Origin: Streptomyces caatingaensis
GTDB taxonomy: Bacteria > Actinomycetota > Actinomycetes > Streptomycetales > Streptomycetaceae
Length of the DNA stretch: 64,000 bases
Assembly: GCF_001187435.1 (NCBI RefSeq)
Contig: NZ_LFXA01000004.1
Location: 67,001 to 131,000 of the forward strand
Reading direction: 5' to 3'
Program-made: the position numbers and the translations under genes
Notes under the pieces: generated by a model
Seen by the model: the letters and a program-made list of their open reading frames with translations, nothing else
Databases searched by the model: none
What the model was told of the DNA's origin: nothing
Part shown: piece after piece, positions 33,179-41,269 of the stretch
Position numbering within the stretch: position 1 is the first letter of the stretch
Layout of the letters: each line of letters opens with the position of its first letter

Positions 33179-34435
33179 TCAGCCGAAGAAGTTCCGTACG
33201 TGCTCCAGGCCCTCGACCAGCGCGTCGACCTCGCCGGGGGTGGAGTACAGGTAGAACGACGCCCGGGTGGTCGCCGGAATTCCGTACCGCAGGCAGACCG
33301 GACGCGCGCAGTGGTGGCCCACGCGGACGGCGATGCCCTGCTCGTCGAGGACCTGGCCCACGTCGTGCGGGTGGATGTCGCCGAGCGTGAAGGAGATCGC
33401 GGCGCCGCGGTCCTCGGCCGTGGTGGGGCCGATCAGCTTGAGGCCGGGGACCTCCTGGAGCCGCTGGATCGCGTACTGGGTGATCGCGTGCTCGTGCCGG
33501 GCGATCTTCTCCATGCCGATCGAGGTGAGGTAGTCCACCGCGGCGCCGAGGCCGACGGCCTGGGCGATCGGGGGCGTGCCCGCCTCGAACTTGTGCGGCG
33601 CCGGGGCGTAGGTGGAGGAGTGCATCGAGACGGTCTCGATCATCTCGCCGCCGCCGAGGAACGGCGGCAGGTCCTCCAGGAGCTCCTGGCGGCCCCACAG
33701 GACGCCGATGCCGTCCGGGCCGCACATCTTGTGGCCGGTGAAGGCCACGAAGTCGGCCTGGAGCGACTGGACGTCCAGCGGCATGTGCGGCGCGGCCTGC
33801 GAGGCGTCGATGACGACCAGGGCGCCGACCTCCTGGGCACGCCGGACGATCGCCTCGACCGGGTTGACCGTGCCCAGGATGTTGGAGACCAGCACGAACG
33901 AGACGACCTTGGTCTTCTCGGTGATGATCTCCTCGATGTTCGAGAGGTCGAGCCGGCCGTCGTCGGTCAGGCCGAACCACTTCAGCTTCGCGCCGGTGCG
34001 CTGCGCGAGCAGCTGCCACGGAACGATGTTGGAGTGGTGCTCCATCTCCGTGATGACGATCTCGGTGTCGTGGTCGACCCGGTAGGGCTCGTCCGCGAGA
34101 CCGAGCATGTTCGCCACGAGGTTGAGCGACTCCGAGGCGTTCTTGGTGAATATCACCTCGTCGCGGCTGGGCGCGTTGACGAACGCCGCGATCTTGTCGC
34201 GGGCGCCCTCGTACAGCGCCGTCGCCTCCTCGGCGAGGACGTGGACGCCGCGGTGGACGTTGGCGTTGTGCCGCTCGTAGTACTCGGCGAGCACGTCGAG
34301 GACCTGGCGCGGCTTCTGGGAGGTCGCCGCGTTGTCCAGGTAGACGAGCTTCTTCCCGTCGTGCACGACGCGGTCGAGGATCGGGAAGTCCTTGCGGATT
34401 GCCTCGGTGTCCAGCAACCCCGGGATATGGGTCAC
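33179..34435 (-). CDS. sufS: cysteine desulfurase SufS
   Basis: This class II desulfurase of 418 residues has the N-terminal DFPILDR and YLDNAATSQKPRQVLD, the PLP lysine in FTGHKMCGPDGIGVL, GGGEMIETVS, and the active-site Cys in VGHHCARPVCLRYG. It removes sulphur from cysteine and passes it to SufU. GTG 34435 overlaps the sufC stop by 4 bases (GTGA), which shows tight coupling. Length and motifs are complete. Confidence 0.96.
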   Translation of the reverse strand: MTHIPGLLDTEAIRKDFPILDRVVHDGKKLVYLDNAATSQKPRQVLDVLAEYYERHNANVHRGVHVLAEEATALYEGARDKIAAFVNAPSRDEVIFTKNASESLNLVANMLGLADEPYRVDHDTEIVITEMEHHSNIVPWQLLAQRTGAKLKWFGLTDDGRLDLSNIEEIITEKTKVVSFVLVSNILGTVNPVEAIVRRAQEVGALVVIDASQAAPHMPLDVQSLQADFVAFTGHKMCGPDGIGVLWGRQELLEDLPPFLGGGEMIETVSMHSSTYAPAPHKFEAGTPPIAQAVGLGAAVDYLTSIGMEKIARHEHAITQYAIQRLQEVPGLKLIGPTTAEDRGAAISFTLGDIHPHDVGQVLDEQGIAVRVGHHCARPVCLRYGIPATTRASFYLYSTPGEVDALVEGLEHVRNFFG

Positions 34436-35199
34436 GCGGTGACGCCTCCCTTCGTCACGTACGCCTCGTAGCCCTCTTCCTCCAGCTTGTCGGCGAGCTC
34501 GGCGCCACCGGACTCGGCGATGCGGCCGTTGGCGAAGACGTGCACGAAGTCGGGCTTGATGTAGCGCAGGATGCGGGTGTAGTGCGTGATGAGCAGGGTG
34601 CCCACCTCCCCGGTCTCGCGGACTCGGTTGACGCCCTCGGAGACGATGCGCAGGGCGTCGACGTCCAGGCCGGAGTCGGTCTCGTCGAGGATGGCGATCT
34701 TCGGCTTGAGGAGCTCCAGCTGGAGGATCTCGTGGCGCTTCTTCTCACCGCCGGAGAAGCCCTCGTTGACGTTGCGCTCGGCGAAGGAGGGGTCCATGTG
34801 GAGCCGCTCCATGGACTCCTTGACCTCCTTGACCCAGGTGCGCAGCTTGGGGGCCTCGCCGCGGATGGCGGTGGCGGAGGTGCGCAGGAAGTTGGAGACC
34901 GAGACGCCGGGGACCTCGACGGGGTACTGCATGGCGAGGAAGACGCCGGCGCGGGCGCGCTCGTCGACGGACATCTCCAGGACGTCCTCGCCGTCGAGGG
35001 TGACGGTACCGCCGGTGATCGTGTACTTGGGGTGGCCGGCCAGGGAGTAGGCCAGGGTGGACTTGCCGGAGCCGTTGGGGCCCATGATGGCGTGGGTCTC
35101 GCCCTGCTTCACGGTCAGGTCGACGCCGCGCAGGATCTCCCGGGAGCCGTTGTCGGCCTCGACGGAGACGTGCAGGTCGTGGATCTCAAGCGTTGCCAT
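34432..35199 (-). CDS. sufC: SUF complex ATPase SufC
   Basis: This ABC-type ATPase of 255 residues has Walker A GPNGSGKSTLAYSL, signature FSGGEKKRHEIL, Walker B PKIAILDETDSGLD and the late LLITHYTRILRYI. SufC drives the SufBCD scaffold and is cytosolic although ABC-like. The SGGEKKR signature and the DETDSGLD wording are specific for SufC. It starts 7 bases after the Rieske ferredoxin gene and overlaps sufS. Confidence 0.96.
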   Translation of the reverse strand: MATLEIHDLHVSVEADNGSREILRGVDLTVKQGETHAIMGPNGSGKSTLAYSLAGHPKYTITGGTVTLDGEDVLEMSVDERARAGVFLAMQYPVEVPGVSVSNFLRTSATAIRGEAPKLRTWVKEVKESMERLHMDPSFAERNVNEGFSGGEKKRHEILQLELLKPKIAILDETDSGLDVDALRIVSEGVNRVRETGEVGTLLITHYTRILRYIKPDFVHVFANGRIAESGGAELADKLEEEGYEAYVTKGGVTA

Positions 35200-35206
35200 G
35201 GGGAAC

Positions 35207-35536
35207 TCAGGACTCCTGGGTGATGGAGACGAGCACGGACGCGTCCGGGCCGTCTCCTTCGATCTTGACGGGGTAAACGGGGACCGGTCGGGTGGCGGGG
35301 AGCCCCGACGGCTTTCCGGTGCGCAGGTCGAACGTGGAGCCGTGCAGCCAGCACTCGATGGCGCAGTCCTCCACCTCGCCCTCGGAGAGCGAGACGTTCG
35401 CGTGCGAGCAGATGTCGTGGATGGCGAAGACCTCGCCCCCGGTGCGGACGATCGAGACGGGGGTGCCCTCGATCTCCACCCGCTTGGGGGTGTCCTCCTC
35501 GAGCTCGCCGAGCGCGGCCACGCGTACGTAGGTCAT
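35207..35536 (-). CDS. Rieske-type [2Fe-2S] ferredoxin of the suf operon
   Basis: This protein of 109 residues has a complete Rieske motif: C43-x-H45 (ICSHANVS) and C62-x2-H65 (ECWLHGS). It resembles the ferredoxin subunits of non-haem dioxygenases, but no dioxygenase is encoded nearby. Its fixed place between sufD and sufC in actinobacteria points to a role in Fe-S assembly, perhaps electron supply; this is inference. The ATG overlaps the sufD stop by 4 bases. Confidence 0.9.
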   Translation of the reverse strand: MTYVRVAALGELEEDTPKRVEIEGTPVSIVRTGGEVFAIHDICSHANVSLSEGEVEDCAIECWLHGSTFDLRTGKPSGLPATRPVPVYPVKIEGDGPDASVLVSITQES

Positions 35537-36720
35537 GCCACGGACGCCTTCAGCTCGGCCTCGATCTTGTCGATGAGGCGCTCCTCCACGTCCGGGATGC
35601 CGATCTGCTGGACGAGCTCGGCGAAGAAGCCGCGGACCACCAGGCGGCGGGCCTCGTCGGCGGGGATGCCGCGGGCCATCAGGTAGAAGAGCTGCTCGTC
35701 GTCGAAGCGGCCGGTCGCGGAGGCGTGGCCGGCGCCGACGATCTCACCGGTCTCGATCTCCAGGTTGGGGACCGAGTCGACGCGGGCGCCGTCGGTGAGG
35801 ACGAGGTTGCGGTTGAGCTCGTAGGTGTCGGTGCCCTCGGCGGCGGCGCGGATGAGGACGTCGCCGATCCAGACGGCGTGGGCGTCCTTGCCCTGGAGCG
35901 CGCCCTTGAAGACCACGTTGCTGCGGCAGTGCGGCGTGTCGTGGTCGACGAAGAGGCGGTGCTCCTGGTGCTGGCCGTTGTCGGTGAAGTAGAGGCCGAA
36001 CAGCTCGGCCTCGCCGCCCGGGCCGCCGTAGACGACGCGCGGGTGGAGGCGGACGAGGTCGCCGCCGAAGGTGACGATCACGGACTTGAAGCTCGCGTCC
36101 CGGCCGACCAGGGCGGTCTGCTGGGCGGCGTGCACCGCGGTGTCGGCCCAGTCCTGGACGGAGACGACGGTGAGCTTGGCGCCGTCGCCGAGGACGTACT
36201 CGATGTTGGCGGCCAGGGTGGCGTCGCCGGTGTGGTCGATGACGACGACGGCCTCGGAGAAGGCGCCGATCTCGACGAGCGCGTGGGCGAAGGAGACCCC
36301 GCCCTCGCCGTGCACCGCGACGCGGACGGGCTCGGTGAGCCGGGTGTCCTTCGGGATCGAGACAACGGTGGCCTTCTCGAAGGAGCTGAACGCCTGGGCG
36401 GCGACGCGGTCCACCGGCTTGCCGGCCTTGCCGAGCCGGGAGTCGTCCCGTCCGACGGTCTCGACGGTGACGCCCTCCGGGGCGGTCACCTCGACCTTGA
36501 CGCCGGCGCCGTCGGCCTTCTCGGCGGCGGAGCCGTCGTGCAGGCCGCGCAGGCGCTCCAGCGGGGTGAAGCGCCACTCCTCCTCACGGCCGTGCGGCAC
36601 GGGGAAGTCGGCGACGTCGTACGAGGCCGGGGCGCTGACCCGCGCGTCGATGGGCTGCCGGGGCCCGCCCACCTGGATGGCGCCGTCGGTGGTGCTGCCG
36701 GCGGGAGTGTTGTCAGCCAT
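35533..36720 (-). CDS. sufD: SUF scaffold protein SufD
   Basis: This protein of 395 residues has the SufB/SufD beta-helix core: GDATLAANIEYVLGDGAKL, VVYGGPGGEAELFGLYF, HCRSNVVFKGALQGKDAHAV, VDSVPNLEIETGEIVGAGHA and the C-terminal EQLFYLMARGIPADEARRLV. An N-terminal helical domain contains REEEWRFTPLERLRG. It pairs with SufB on SufC as the cluster scaffold. ATG 36720 follows a 59-base gap after sufB, the only real gap in the operon before it, and overlaps the Rieske gene. Confidence 0.95.
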   Translation of the reverse strand: MADNTPAGSTTDGAIQVGGPRQPIDARVSAPASYDVADFPVPHGREEEWRFTPLERLRGLHDGSAAEKADGAGVKVEVTAPEGVTVETVGRDDSRLGKAGKPVDRVAAQAFSSFEKATVVSIPKDTRLTEPVRVAVHGEGGVSFAHALVEIGAFSEAVVVIDHTGDATLAANIEYVLGDGAKLTVVSVQDWADTAVHAAQQTALVGRDASFKSVIVTFGGDLVRLHPRVVYGGPGGEAELFGLYFTDNGQHQEHRLFVDHDTPHCRSNVVFKGALQGKDAHAVWIGDVLIRAAAEGTDTYELNRNLVLTDGARVDSVPNLEIETGEIVGAGHASATGRFDDEQLFYLMARGIPADEARRLVVRGFFAELVQQIGIPDVEERLIDKIEAELKASVA

Positions 36721-36779
36721 GGCTGTCGTGGTTTCTCTTCCTGTCCAAAGGTTCGCTGCGGTCTGCGGGCGGCGGCCGG

Positions 36780-38201
36780 TCAGCCGACGGCGCCTTCCAT
36801 CTGCAGCTCGATCAGCCGGTTGAGCTCCAGGGCGTACTCCATGGGCAGCTCGCGGGCGATCGGCTCGACGAAGCCGCGCACGATCATCGCCATGGCCTCG
36901 TCCTCCGAGAGGCCGCGGCTCATCAGGTAGAAGAGCTGGTCGTCGCTGACCTTGGAGACGGTCGCCTCGTGGCCCATGGACACGTCGTCCTCGCGGACGT
37001 CCACGTAGGGGTAGGTGTCGGAGCGGGAGACGGTGTCGACCAGCAGCGCGTCGCACAGCACGTTGGACTTCGACCCGGCGGCGCCCTCGCCGATCTCGAT
37101 CAGACCGCGGTAGGAGGTGCGGCCGCCGCCTCGCGCCACCGACTTGGAGACGATGTTGGACGAGGTGTTGGGCGCCATGTGGACCATCTTGGCGCCGGCG
37201 TCCTGGTGCTGGCCCTGGCCGGAGAAGGCGATGGACAGGGTCTCGCCCTTGGCGTGCTCGCCCATCAGGTAGACGGCCGGGTACTTCATGGTCACCTTGG
37301 AACCGATGTTGCCGTCGATCCACTCCATGGTGGCGCCCTCGTAGGCGACGGCGCGCTTGGTGACCAGGTTGTAGACGTTGTTCGACCAGTTCTGGATGGT
37401 CGTGTAGCGGCAGCGGCCGCCCTTCTTGACGATGATCTCCACGACGGCGCTGTGCAGCGAGTCCGAGGAGTAGATCGGGGCGGTGCAGCCCTCGACGTAG
37501 TGCACGTAGGCGTTCTCGTCGACGATGATCAGGGTCCGCTCGAACTGACCCATGTTCTCGGTGTTGATGCGGAAGTACGCCTGGAGCGGGATGTCGACGT
37601 GGACGCCCGGCGGGACGTAGATGAAGGAGCCGCCCGACCACACCGCGGTGTTGAGCGCGGCGAACTTGTTGTCACCGGCGGGGATGACGGTGCCGAAGTA
37701 CTCCTGGAAGAGCTCCGGGTGCTCCTTCAGGGCGGTGTCGGTGTCCAGGAAGATGACGCCCTGGGCCTCCAGGTCCTCGCGGATCTGGTGGTAGACGACC
37801 TCCGACTCGTACTGGGCGGCGACGCCGGCGACCAGGCGCTGCTTCTCGGCCTCGGGGATGCCCAGCTTGTCGTAGGTGTTCTTGATGTCCTCGGGCAGGT
37901 CCTCCCAGGTGGCGGCCTGCTTCTCGGTGGAGCGGACGAAGTACTTGATGTTGTCGAAGTCGATGCCCGAGAGGTCCGAGCCCCAGGTCGGCATGGGCTT
38001 CTTGTCGAAGAGCTTCAGTCCCTTGAGGCGGAGCTTGAGCATCCACTCGGGCTCGGACTTCTTGGCCGAGATGTCGCGGACGACCTCCTCGGAGAGGCCG
38101 CGCTTCGCCGCGGCACCGGCCTCGTCGGAGTCGGCCCAGCCGTATTCGTACGTGCCCAGGCCCTCGAGCTCAGGGTGGGCAGTCTCCGTGGGGAGAGTCA
38201 T
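36780..38201 (-). CDS. sufB: SUF scaffold protein SufB
   Basis: This protein of 473 residues has the SufB hallmarks: [76 protein letters not shown] and [20 protein letters not shown]. It is the main assembly scaffold of the SUF system. The ATG overlaps the upstream regulator stop by 4 bases (ATGA). Length and motifs are intact, so the operon appears fully functional. Confidence 0.97.
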   Translation of the reverse strand: MTLPTETAHPELEGLGTYEYGWADSDEAGAAAKRGLSEEVVRDISAKKSEPEWMLKLRLKGLKLFDKKPMPTWGSDLSGIDFDNIKYFVRSTEKQAATWEDLPEDIKNTYDKLGIPEAEKQRLVAGVAAQYESEVVYHQIREDLEAQGVIFLDTDTALKEHPELFQEYFGTVIPAGDNKFAALNTAVWSGGSFIYVPPGVHVDIPLQAYFRINTENMGQFERTLIIVDENAYVHYVEGCTAPIYSSDSLHSAVVEIIVKKGGRCRYTTIQNWSNNVYNLVTKRAVAYEGATMEWIDGNIGSKVTMKYPAVYLMGEHAKGETLSIAFSGQGQHQDAGAKMVHMAPNTSSNIVSKSVARGGGRTSYRGLIEIGEGAAGSKSNVLCDALLVDTVSRSDTYPYVDVREDDVSMGHEATVSKVSDDQLFYLMSRGLSEDEAMAMIVRGFVEPIARELPMEYALELNRLIELQMEGAVG

Positions 38202-39007
38202 GCGGGGTTCCTCCCGGCCGTGCTGGTGGATGCTGATGTCTTAGGGGGCTTGCTGGGGATGAACGTCGTGCACACCCCGTCGCCGTGGGCGATGGTGGCA
38301 AGACGTTGCACATGCGTCCCGAGCAGGCGGGAGAAGACCTCGGTCTCCGCCTCGCACAGCTGCGGGAACTGCTCGGCGACGTGGGCGACCGGGCAGTGGT
38401 GCTGGCAGAGCTGTTCGCCGACCGGCGCTGTGCGCGCCGTAGCAGCGTACCCGTCCTCGGTCAATGCCCTGGCCAGCACCCGGGCCCGGTCCTCGGGGGC
38501 GGCGGCCTCCAGGGCCGCGCGGTACGCCTCGGCCTGGGCGGCCATGCGGGCGCGGGCGAAGGCCGCGACCGCGGCCTCCCCCATCTCCCCGCCGCCGGCG
38601 GCCTGGGCGATCCAGCGCAGGGCGTCGCTCGCGAGCTTGTCGTAGGCCTGGTCGAAGGCGTCCCGGCCGCAGTCCGTCAGGGCGAAGACCTTGGCGGGGC
38701 GGCCGCGCGTACGGGCGCCGTAGACCCGCTTCTCGCGGGGCTCCACGAGGCCCTCGGCGACCAGGGTGTCGAGGTGGCGGCGGACGGCGGCCTGGGTCAG
38801 CTCCAGGCGCAGGGCCAGCTCGGCGGCGGTGGACGGGCCGTGGTCGAGGATGGACCTCACCACGCGGGCCCGGGTGCCGCGCTGCTCGTCCTGGACGCGC
38901 TGGTCCTCCCGGGCCGGGGGGACGCGGGTGCCCGCGGGTACGCGCCCGTGCGGCCCGGCGGCCTGCCCGGCCGCGGGCCCCTCCGGAGCCTCGCCCGCGT
39001 ATTTCAC
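38198..39007 (-). CDS. sufR: SufR-like Fe-S-sensing transcriptional regulator
   Basis: This regulator of about 269 residues has a winged helix-turn-helix ([36 protein letters not shown]). A C-terminal Cys cluster ([27 protein letters not shown]) could hold an Fe-S cluster as in cyanobacterial and actinobacterial SufR. It heads the suf operon and overlaps sufB by 4 bases, so it probably represses the operon when clusters are sufficient. The start is uncertain: GTG 39007 lies inside the CAAC-N6-GTTG operator, which suggests a leaderless mRNA; TTG 39043 is an alternative. Confidence 0.88.
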   Translation of the reverse strand: MKYAGEAPEGPAAGQAAGPHGRVPAGTRVPPAREDQRVQDEQRGTRARVVRSILDHGPSTAAELALRLELTQAAVRRHLDTLVAEGLVEPREKRVYGARTRGRPAKVFALTDCGRDAFDQAYDKLASDALRWIAQAAGGGEMGEAAVAAFARARMAAQAEAYRAALEAAAPEDRARVLARALTEDGYAATARTAPVGEQLCQHHCPVAHVAEQFPQLCEAETEVFSRLLGTHVQRLATIAHGDGVCTTFIPSKPPKTSASTSTAGRNPA

Positions 39008-39020
39008 AACACCATTGTTG
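39007..39020. promoter_or_regulatory. CAAC-N6-GTTG dyad, likely SufR operator
   Basis: CAACACCATTGTTG covers the proposed GTG start and -10 area of the suf operon. The CAAC-N6-GTTG form is, as I recall, the one reported for Streptomyces SufR. Binding there would block transcription start, which fits autorepression. Confidence 0.65.
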
Positions 39021-39078
39021 CGTAATTTGCTGAGCCCGGACAAGCCTCGGCCGGGCCGTCCGGGGTGGTTTCAATCAC

Positions 39079-39092
39079 TTAGGGTCACCTAA
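39079..39092. promoter_or_regulatory. iron-box-like dyad between suf and ABC transporter genes
   Basis: TTAGGGTCACCTAA has perfect 5-bp outer arms (TTAGG/CCTAA). It matches 12 of 14 positions of the right part of the DmdR/DtxR iron box (TTAGSCTAACCTAA), but the left 5 bases of the 19-bp site are missing. It lies in the 158-base divergent promoter region. Confidence 0.35.
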
Positions 39093-39165
39093 CCAGCACG
39101 GTTTTCCAGGGGCTTTCCCGGCCCTGTGGCATGGCCGGAGCGACCGGCTTCGTAGACTGCGCGGC

Positions 39166-40125
39166 ATGCGCAGCGCCATCCCGGGGGACCCCGGGACCCC
39201 CGGACGCCGGCCGGCGGTCGAGGTCCGCGGCCTCGTCAAGCGGTACGGGAACAAGACCGCCGTGGACGGGCTCGACCTCACCGTGGCGGCCGGCTCCCTC
39301 ACCGCCGTCCTCGGCCCCAACGGGGCCGGCAAGACCACCACCATCGAGACCTGCGAGGGCTACCGCCGCCCGGACGCGGGCACGGTCCGGGTGCTCGGGC
39401 TCGACCCCGTCGCCGACGCCGCCGCCCTGCGCCCGCGCGTCGGCGTCATGCTGCAGAACGGCGGCATATACGCCGGAGCCCGCGCCGAGGAGATGCTGCG
39501 GCACGTCGCCGCCCTGCACGCCCACCCGCTCGACGTGGACGCCCTCATCGAGCGCCTGGGGCTGGGCGGTTGCGGCCGCACCGCCTACCGCCGGCTCTCC
39601 GGCGGCCAGCAGCAGCGGCTCTCGCTGGCCATGGCCGTCGTCGGCCGCCCCGAGCTCGTCTTCCTCGACGAGCCCACGGCCGGCCTCGACCCGCAGGCCC
39701 GCCGCGCCACCTGGGACCTGGTCCGCGAGCTGCGCGCGGACGGCGTCACCGTCGTGCTCACCACCCACCACATGGACGAGGCGGAGGAGCTGGCGGACGA
39801 CGTCGCCATCGTCGACGCCGGCCGGGTCATGGCCCAGGGCAGCCCCGAGGAGCTGTGCAAGGGCGGCGCCGAGAACACCCTCCGCTTCACCGGCCGCGCC
39901 GGCCTGGACATCGCCTCCCTCCTCAAGGCCCTGCCCGCGGACACGGCGGCCATCGAGGTGACCCCCGGCAGCTACCGGGTCAGCGGCGCGATCGGCCCCC
40001 AGCTGCTGGCGACCGTCACCACCTGGTGCGCGCAGCACGGCGTGATGCCGGACCGGATAGCCGTGGAGCGGCACACGCTGGAGGACGTCTTTCTGGAGCT
40101 CACCGGCAAGGAGTTGCGGGCATGA
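39166..40125 (+). CDS. ABC transporter ATP-binding protein (ABC-2/drug type)
   Basis: This ATPase of 319 residues has Walker A GPNGAGKTTTIE, signature RLSGGQQQRLSLAMAV, Walker B ELVFLDEPTAGLDP and switch VVLTTHHMDEAEELAD. Its C-terminal extension resembles DrrA/CcmA-type daunorubicin-resistance ATPases. The permease is encoded 263 bases downstream, beyond three 89-bp repeats. TAGACT (39153-39158) ends 7 bases before the ATG and there is no Shine-Dalgarno, so the transcript is probably leaderless. Position between suf and ctaA is typical of streptomycetes. The substrate is unknown; a link to heme or Fe-S metabolism is only suggested by location. Its last codons (TGKELRA) are copied in the repeats. 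Confidence 0.92.
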   Translation: MRSAIPGDPGTPGRRPAVEVRGLVKRYGNKTAVDGLDLTVAAGSLTAVLGPNGAGKTTTIETCEGYRRPDAGTVRVLGLDPVADAAALRPRVGVMLQNGGIYAGARAEEMLRHVAALHAHPLDVDALIERLGLGGCGRTAYRRLSGGQQQRLSLAMAVVGRPELVFLDEPTAGLDPQARRATWDLVRELRADGVTVVLTTHHMDEAEELADDVAIVDAGRVMAQGSPEELCKGGAENTLRFTGRAGLDIASLLKALPADTAAIEVTPGSYRVSGAIGPQLLATVTTWCAQHGVMPDRIAVERHTLEDVFLELTGKELRA

Positions 40126-40392
40126 CGCAGGACACCACGACGGGCCGGGGGTCCGGGGGTCGCCCCCCGGGACAACACAGCCTGGAGCCCACCGGCAAGG
40201 AGTTGCGGGCATGACGCAGGACACCACGACGGGCCGGGGGTCCGGGGGTCGCCCCCCGGGACAACACAGCCTGGAGCCCACCGGCAAGGAGTTGCGGGCA
40301 TGACGCAGGACACCACGACGGGCCGGGGGTCCGGGGGTCGCCCCCCGGGACAACACAGCCTGGAGCCCACCGGCAAGGAGTTGCGCGCATGA
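40093..40392 (+). repeat. three tandem 89-bp repeats with SD-ATGA relay between ABC genes
   Basis: Units start at 40122, 40211 and 40300 (89 bp each) and are followed by the permease ATG at 40389. Each unit begins ATGACGCAGGACACC, has a GC-rich hairpin (GGTCCGGGGG/CCCCCCGGGAC), and ends with a copy of the ATPase 3' end including AAGGAG and GCATGA. So each carries its own Shine-Dalgarno and a stop/start overlap. Read in sequence, the ATPase stop (40123-40125) overlaps ATG 40122. Three identical 30-residue ORFs (40122-40214, 40211-40303, 40300-40392; MTQDTTTGRG ... PTGKELRA) follow, each overlapping the next by 4 bases. The last overlaps the permease ATG. The copies differ only at one base near the end (GCGGGC versus GCGCGC). 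Confidence 0.95.
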
Positions 40393-41180
40393 CCACCTCG
40401 ACCGGGACCTTCGTCCCGAAGCCCGGCGCCGCGCCGCTCCCCCGGATGATCCGGGCGCAGGCCGCGCTGGAGACCCGGATGCTGCTGCGCAACGGCGAAC
40501 AGCTCCTGCTGACCGTCGTCATCCCCACGCTGCTGCTGGTCCTCTTCAGCACCGTGGACATCGTCACCGTGCCCGCCGACGGGACGGGCGGCTCCGGCAA
40601 GGCCGTCGACTTCCTCGCCCCCGGCGTCCTGGCCCTGGCCGTCATGTCCACCGCCTTCACCGGCCAGGCCATCGCGACCGGCTTCGAGCGCCGCTACGGG
40701 GTGCTCAAGCGGCTGGGCGCGTCCCCGCTGCCGCGCTGGGCGCTGATGACGGCGAAGACCTGCTCGGTGCTGGTCACCGAGATCCTCCAGATCGTCCTGC
40801 TCACCGCGATCGCCCTCGCGCTCGGCTGGTCGCCGCACGGCAACCCCCTCACCGTGGCCCTGCTGCTCGTGCTGGGCACGGCGGCGTTCTCCGGGCTCGG
40901 CCTGCTGATGGCCGGCACGCTCAGGGCGGAGGCCACCCTGGCCGCCGCCAACCTGGTCTTCCTGCTGCTCCTGGTCGGCGGCGGCGTCATCGTCCCGCTG
41001 GACAAGTTCCCGGACGCGGCCCGCTCGGTGCTGGAACTGCTGCCCGTCTCGGCGCTCTCCGACGGCCTGCGGGACGTCCTGCGGGACGGCGCCGGGGTGC
41101 CCTGGGGCGACCTCGGGATCCTCGCCGTGTGGGCGGCGCTGGGGCTGGGCGCGGCGGGCCGCTTCTTCCGCTGGGAGTAG
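40389..41180 (+). CDS. ABC-2 type transporter permease
   Basis: This protein of 263 residues has about six membrane segments (LLLTVVIPTLLLVLFSTV, FLAPGVLALAVMSTAFTGQA, ILQIVLLTAIALALGW, VALLLVLGTAAFSGLGLLMA, LVFLLLLVGGGVIVPLD). It also has the ABC-2 signature FERRYGVLKRLGASPLPRWA before the third. It should partner the ATPase upstream. The start ATG overlaps the stop of the third 30-codon repeat ORF and uses the AAGGAG within that repeat, so its translation depends on the relay array. Confidence 0.9.
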   Translation: MTTSTGTFVPKPGAAPLPRMIRAQAALETRMLLRNGEQLLLTVVIPTLLLVLFSTVDIVTVPADGTGGSGKAVDFLAPGVLALAVMSTAFTGQAIATGFERRYGVLKRLGASPLPRWALMTAKTCSVLVTEILQIVLLTAIALALGWSPHGNPLTVALLLVLGTAAFSGLGLLMAGTLRAEATLAAANLVFLLLLVGGGVIVPLDKFPDAARSVLELLPVSALSDGLRDVLRDGAGVPWGDLGILAVWAALGLGAAGRFFRWE

Positions 41181-41269
41181 CGGGGAGCGGGCCGCGCCGG
41201 GGGTGACGGCCCGGGCGGTTCGGCGACCCCTCGTGAATCCATGCACAAGCGGGTGCTTACGATGACGGG

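Noticed and set aside
38241..39074. Alternative minus-strand frame over sufR
   Set aside because: It is out of frame with the clear winged-helix and Cys motifs of the SufR-like protein.
40122..40388. CRISPR array
   Set aside because: Units are directly contiguous without spacers and overlap coding ends; it is a tandem duplication.
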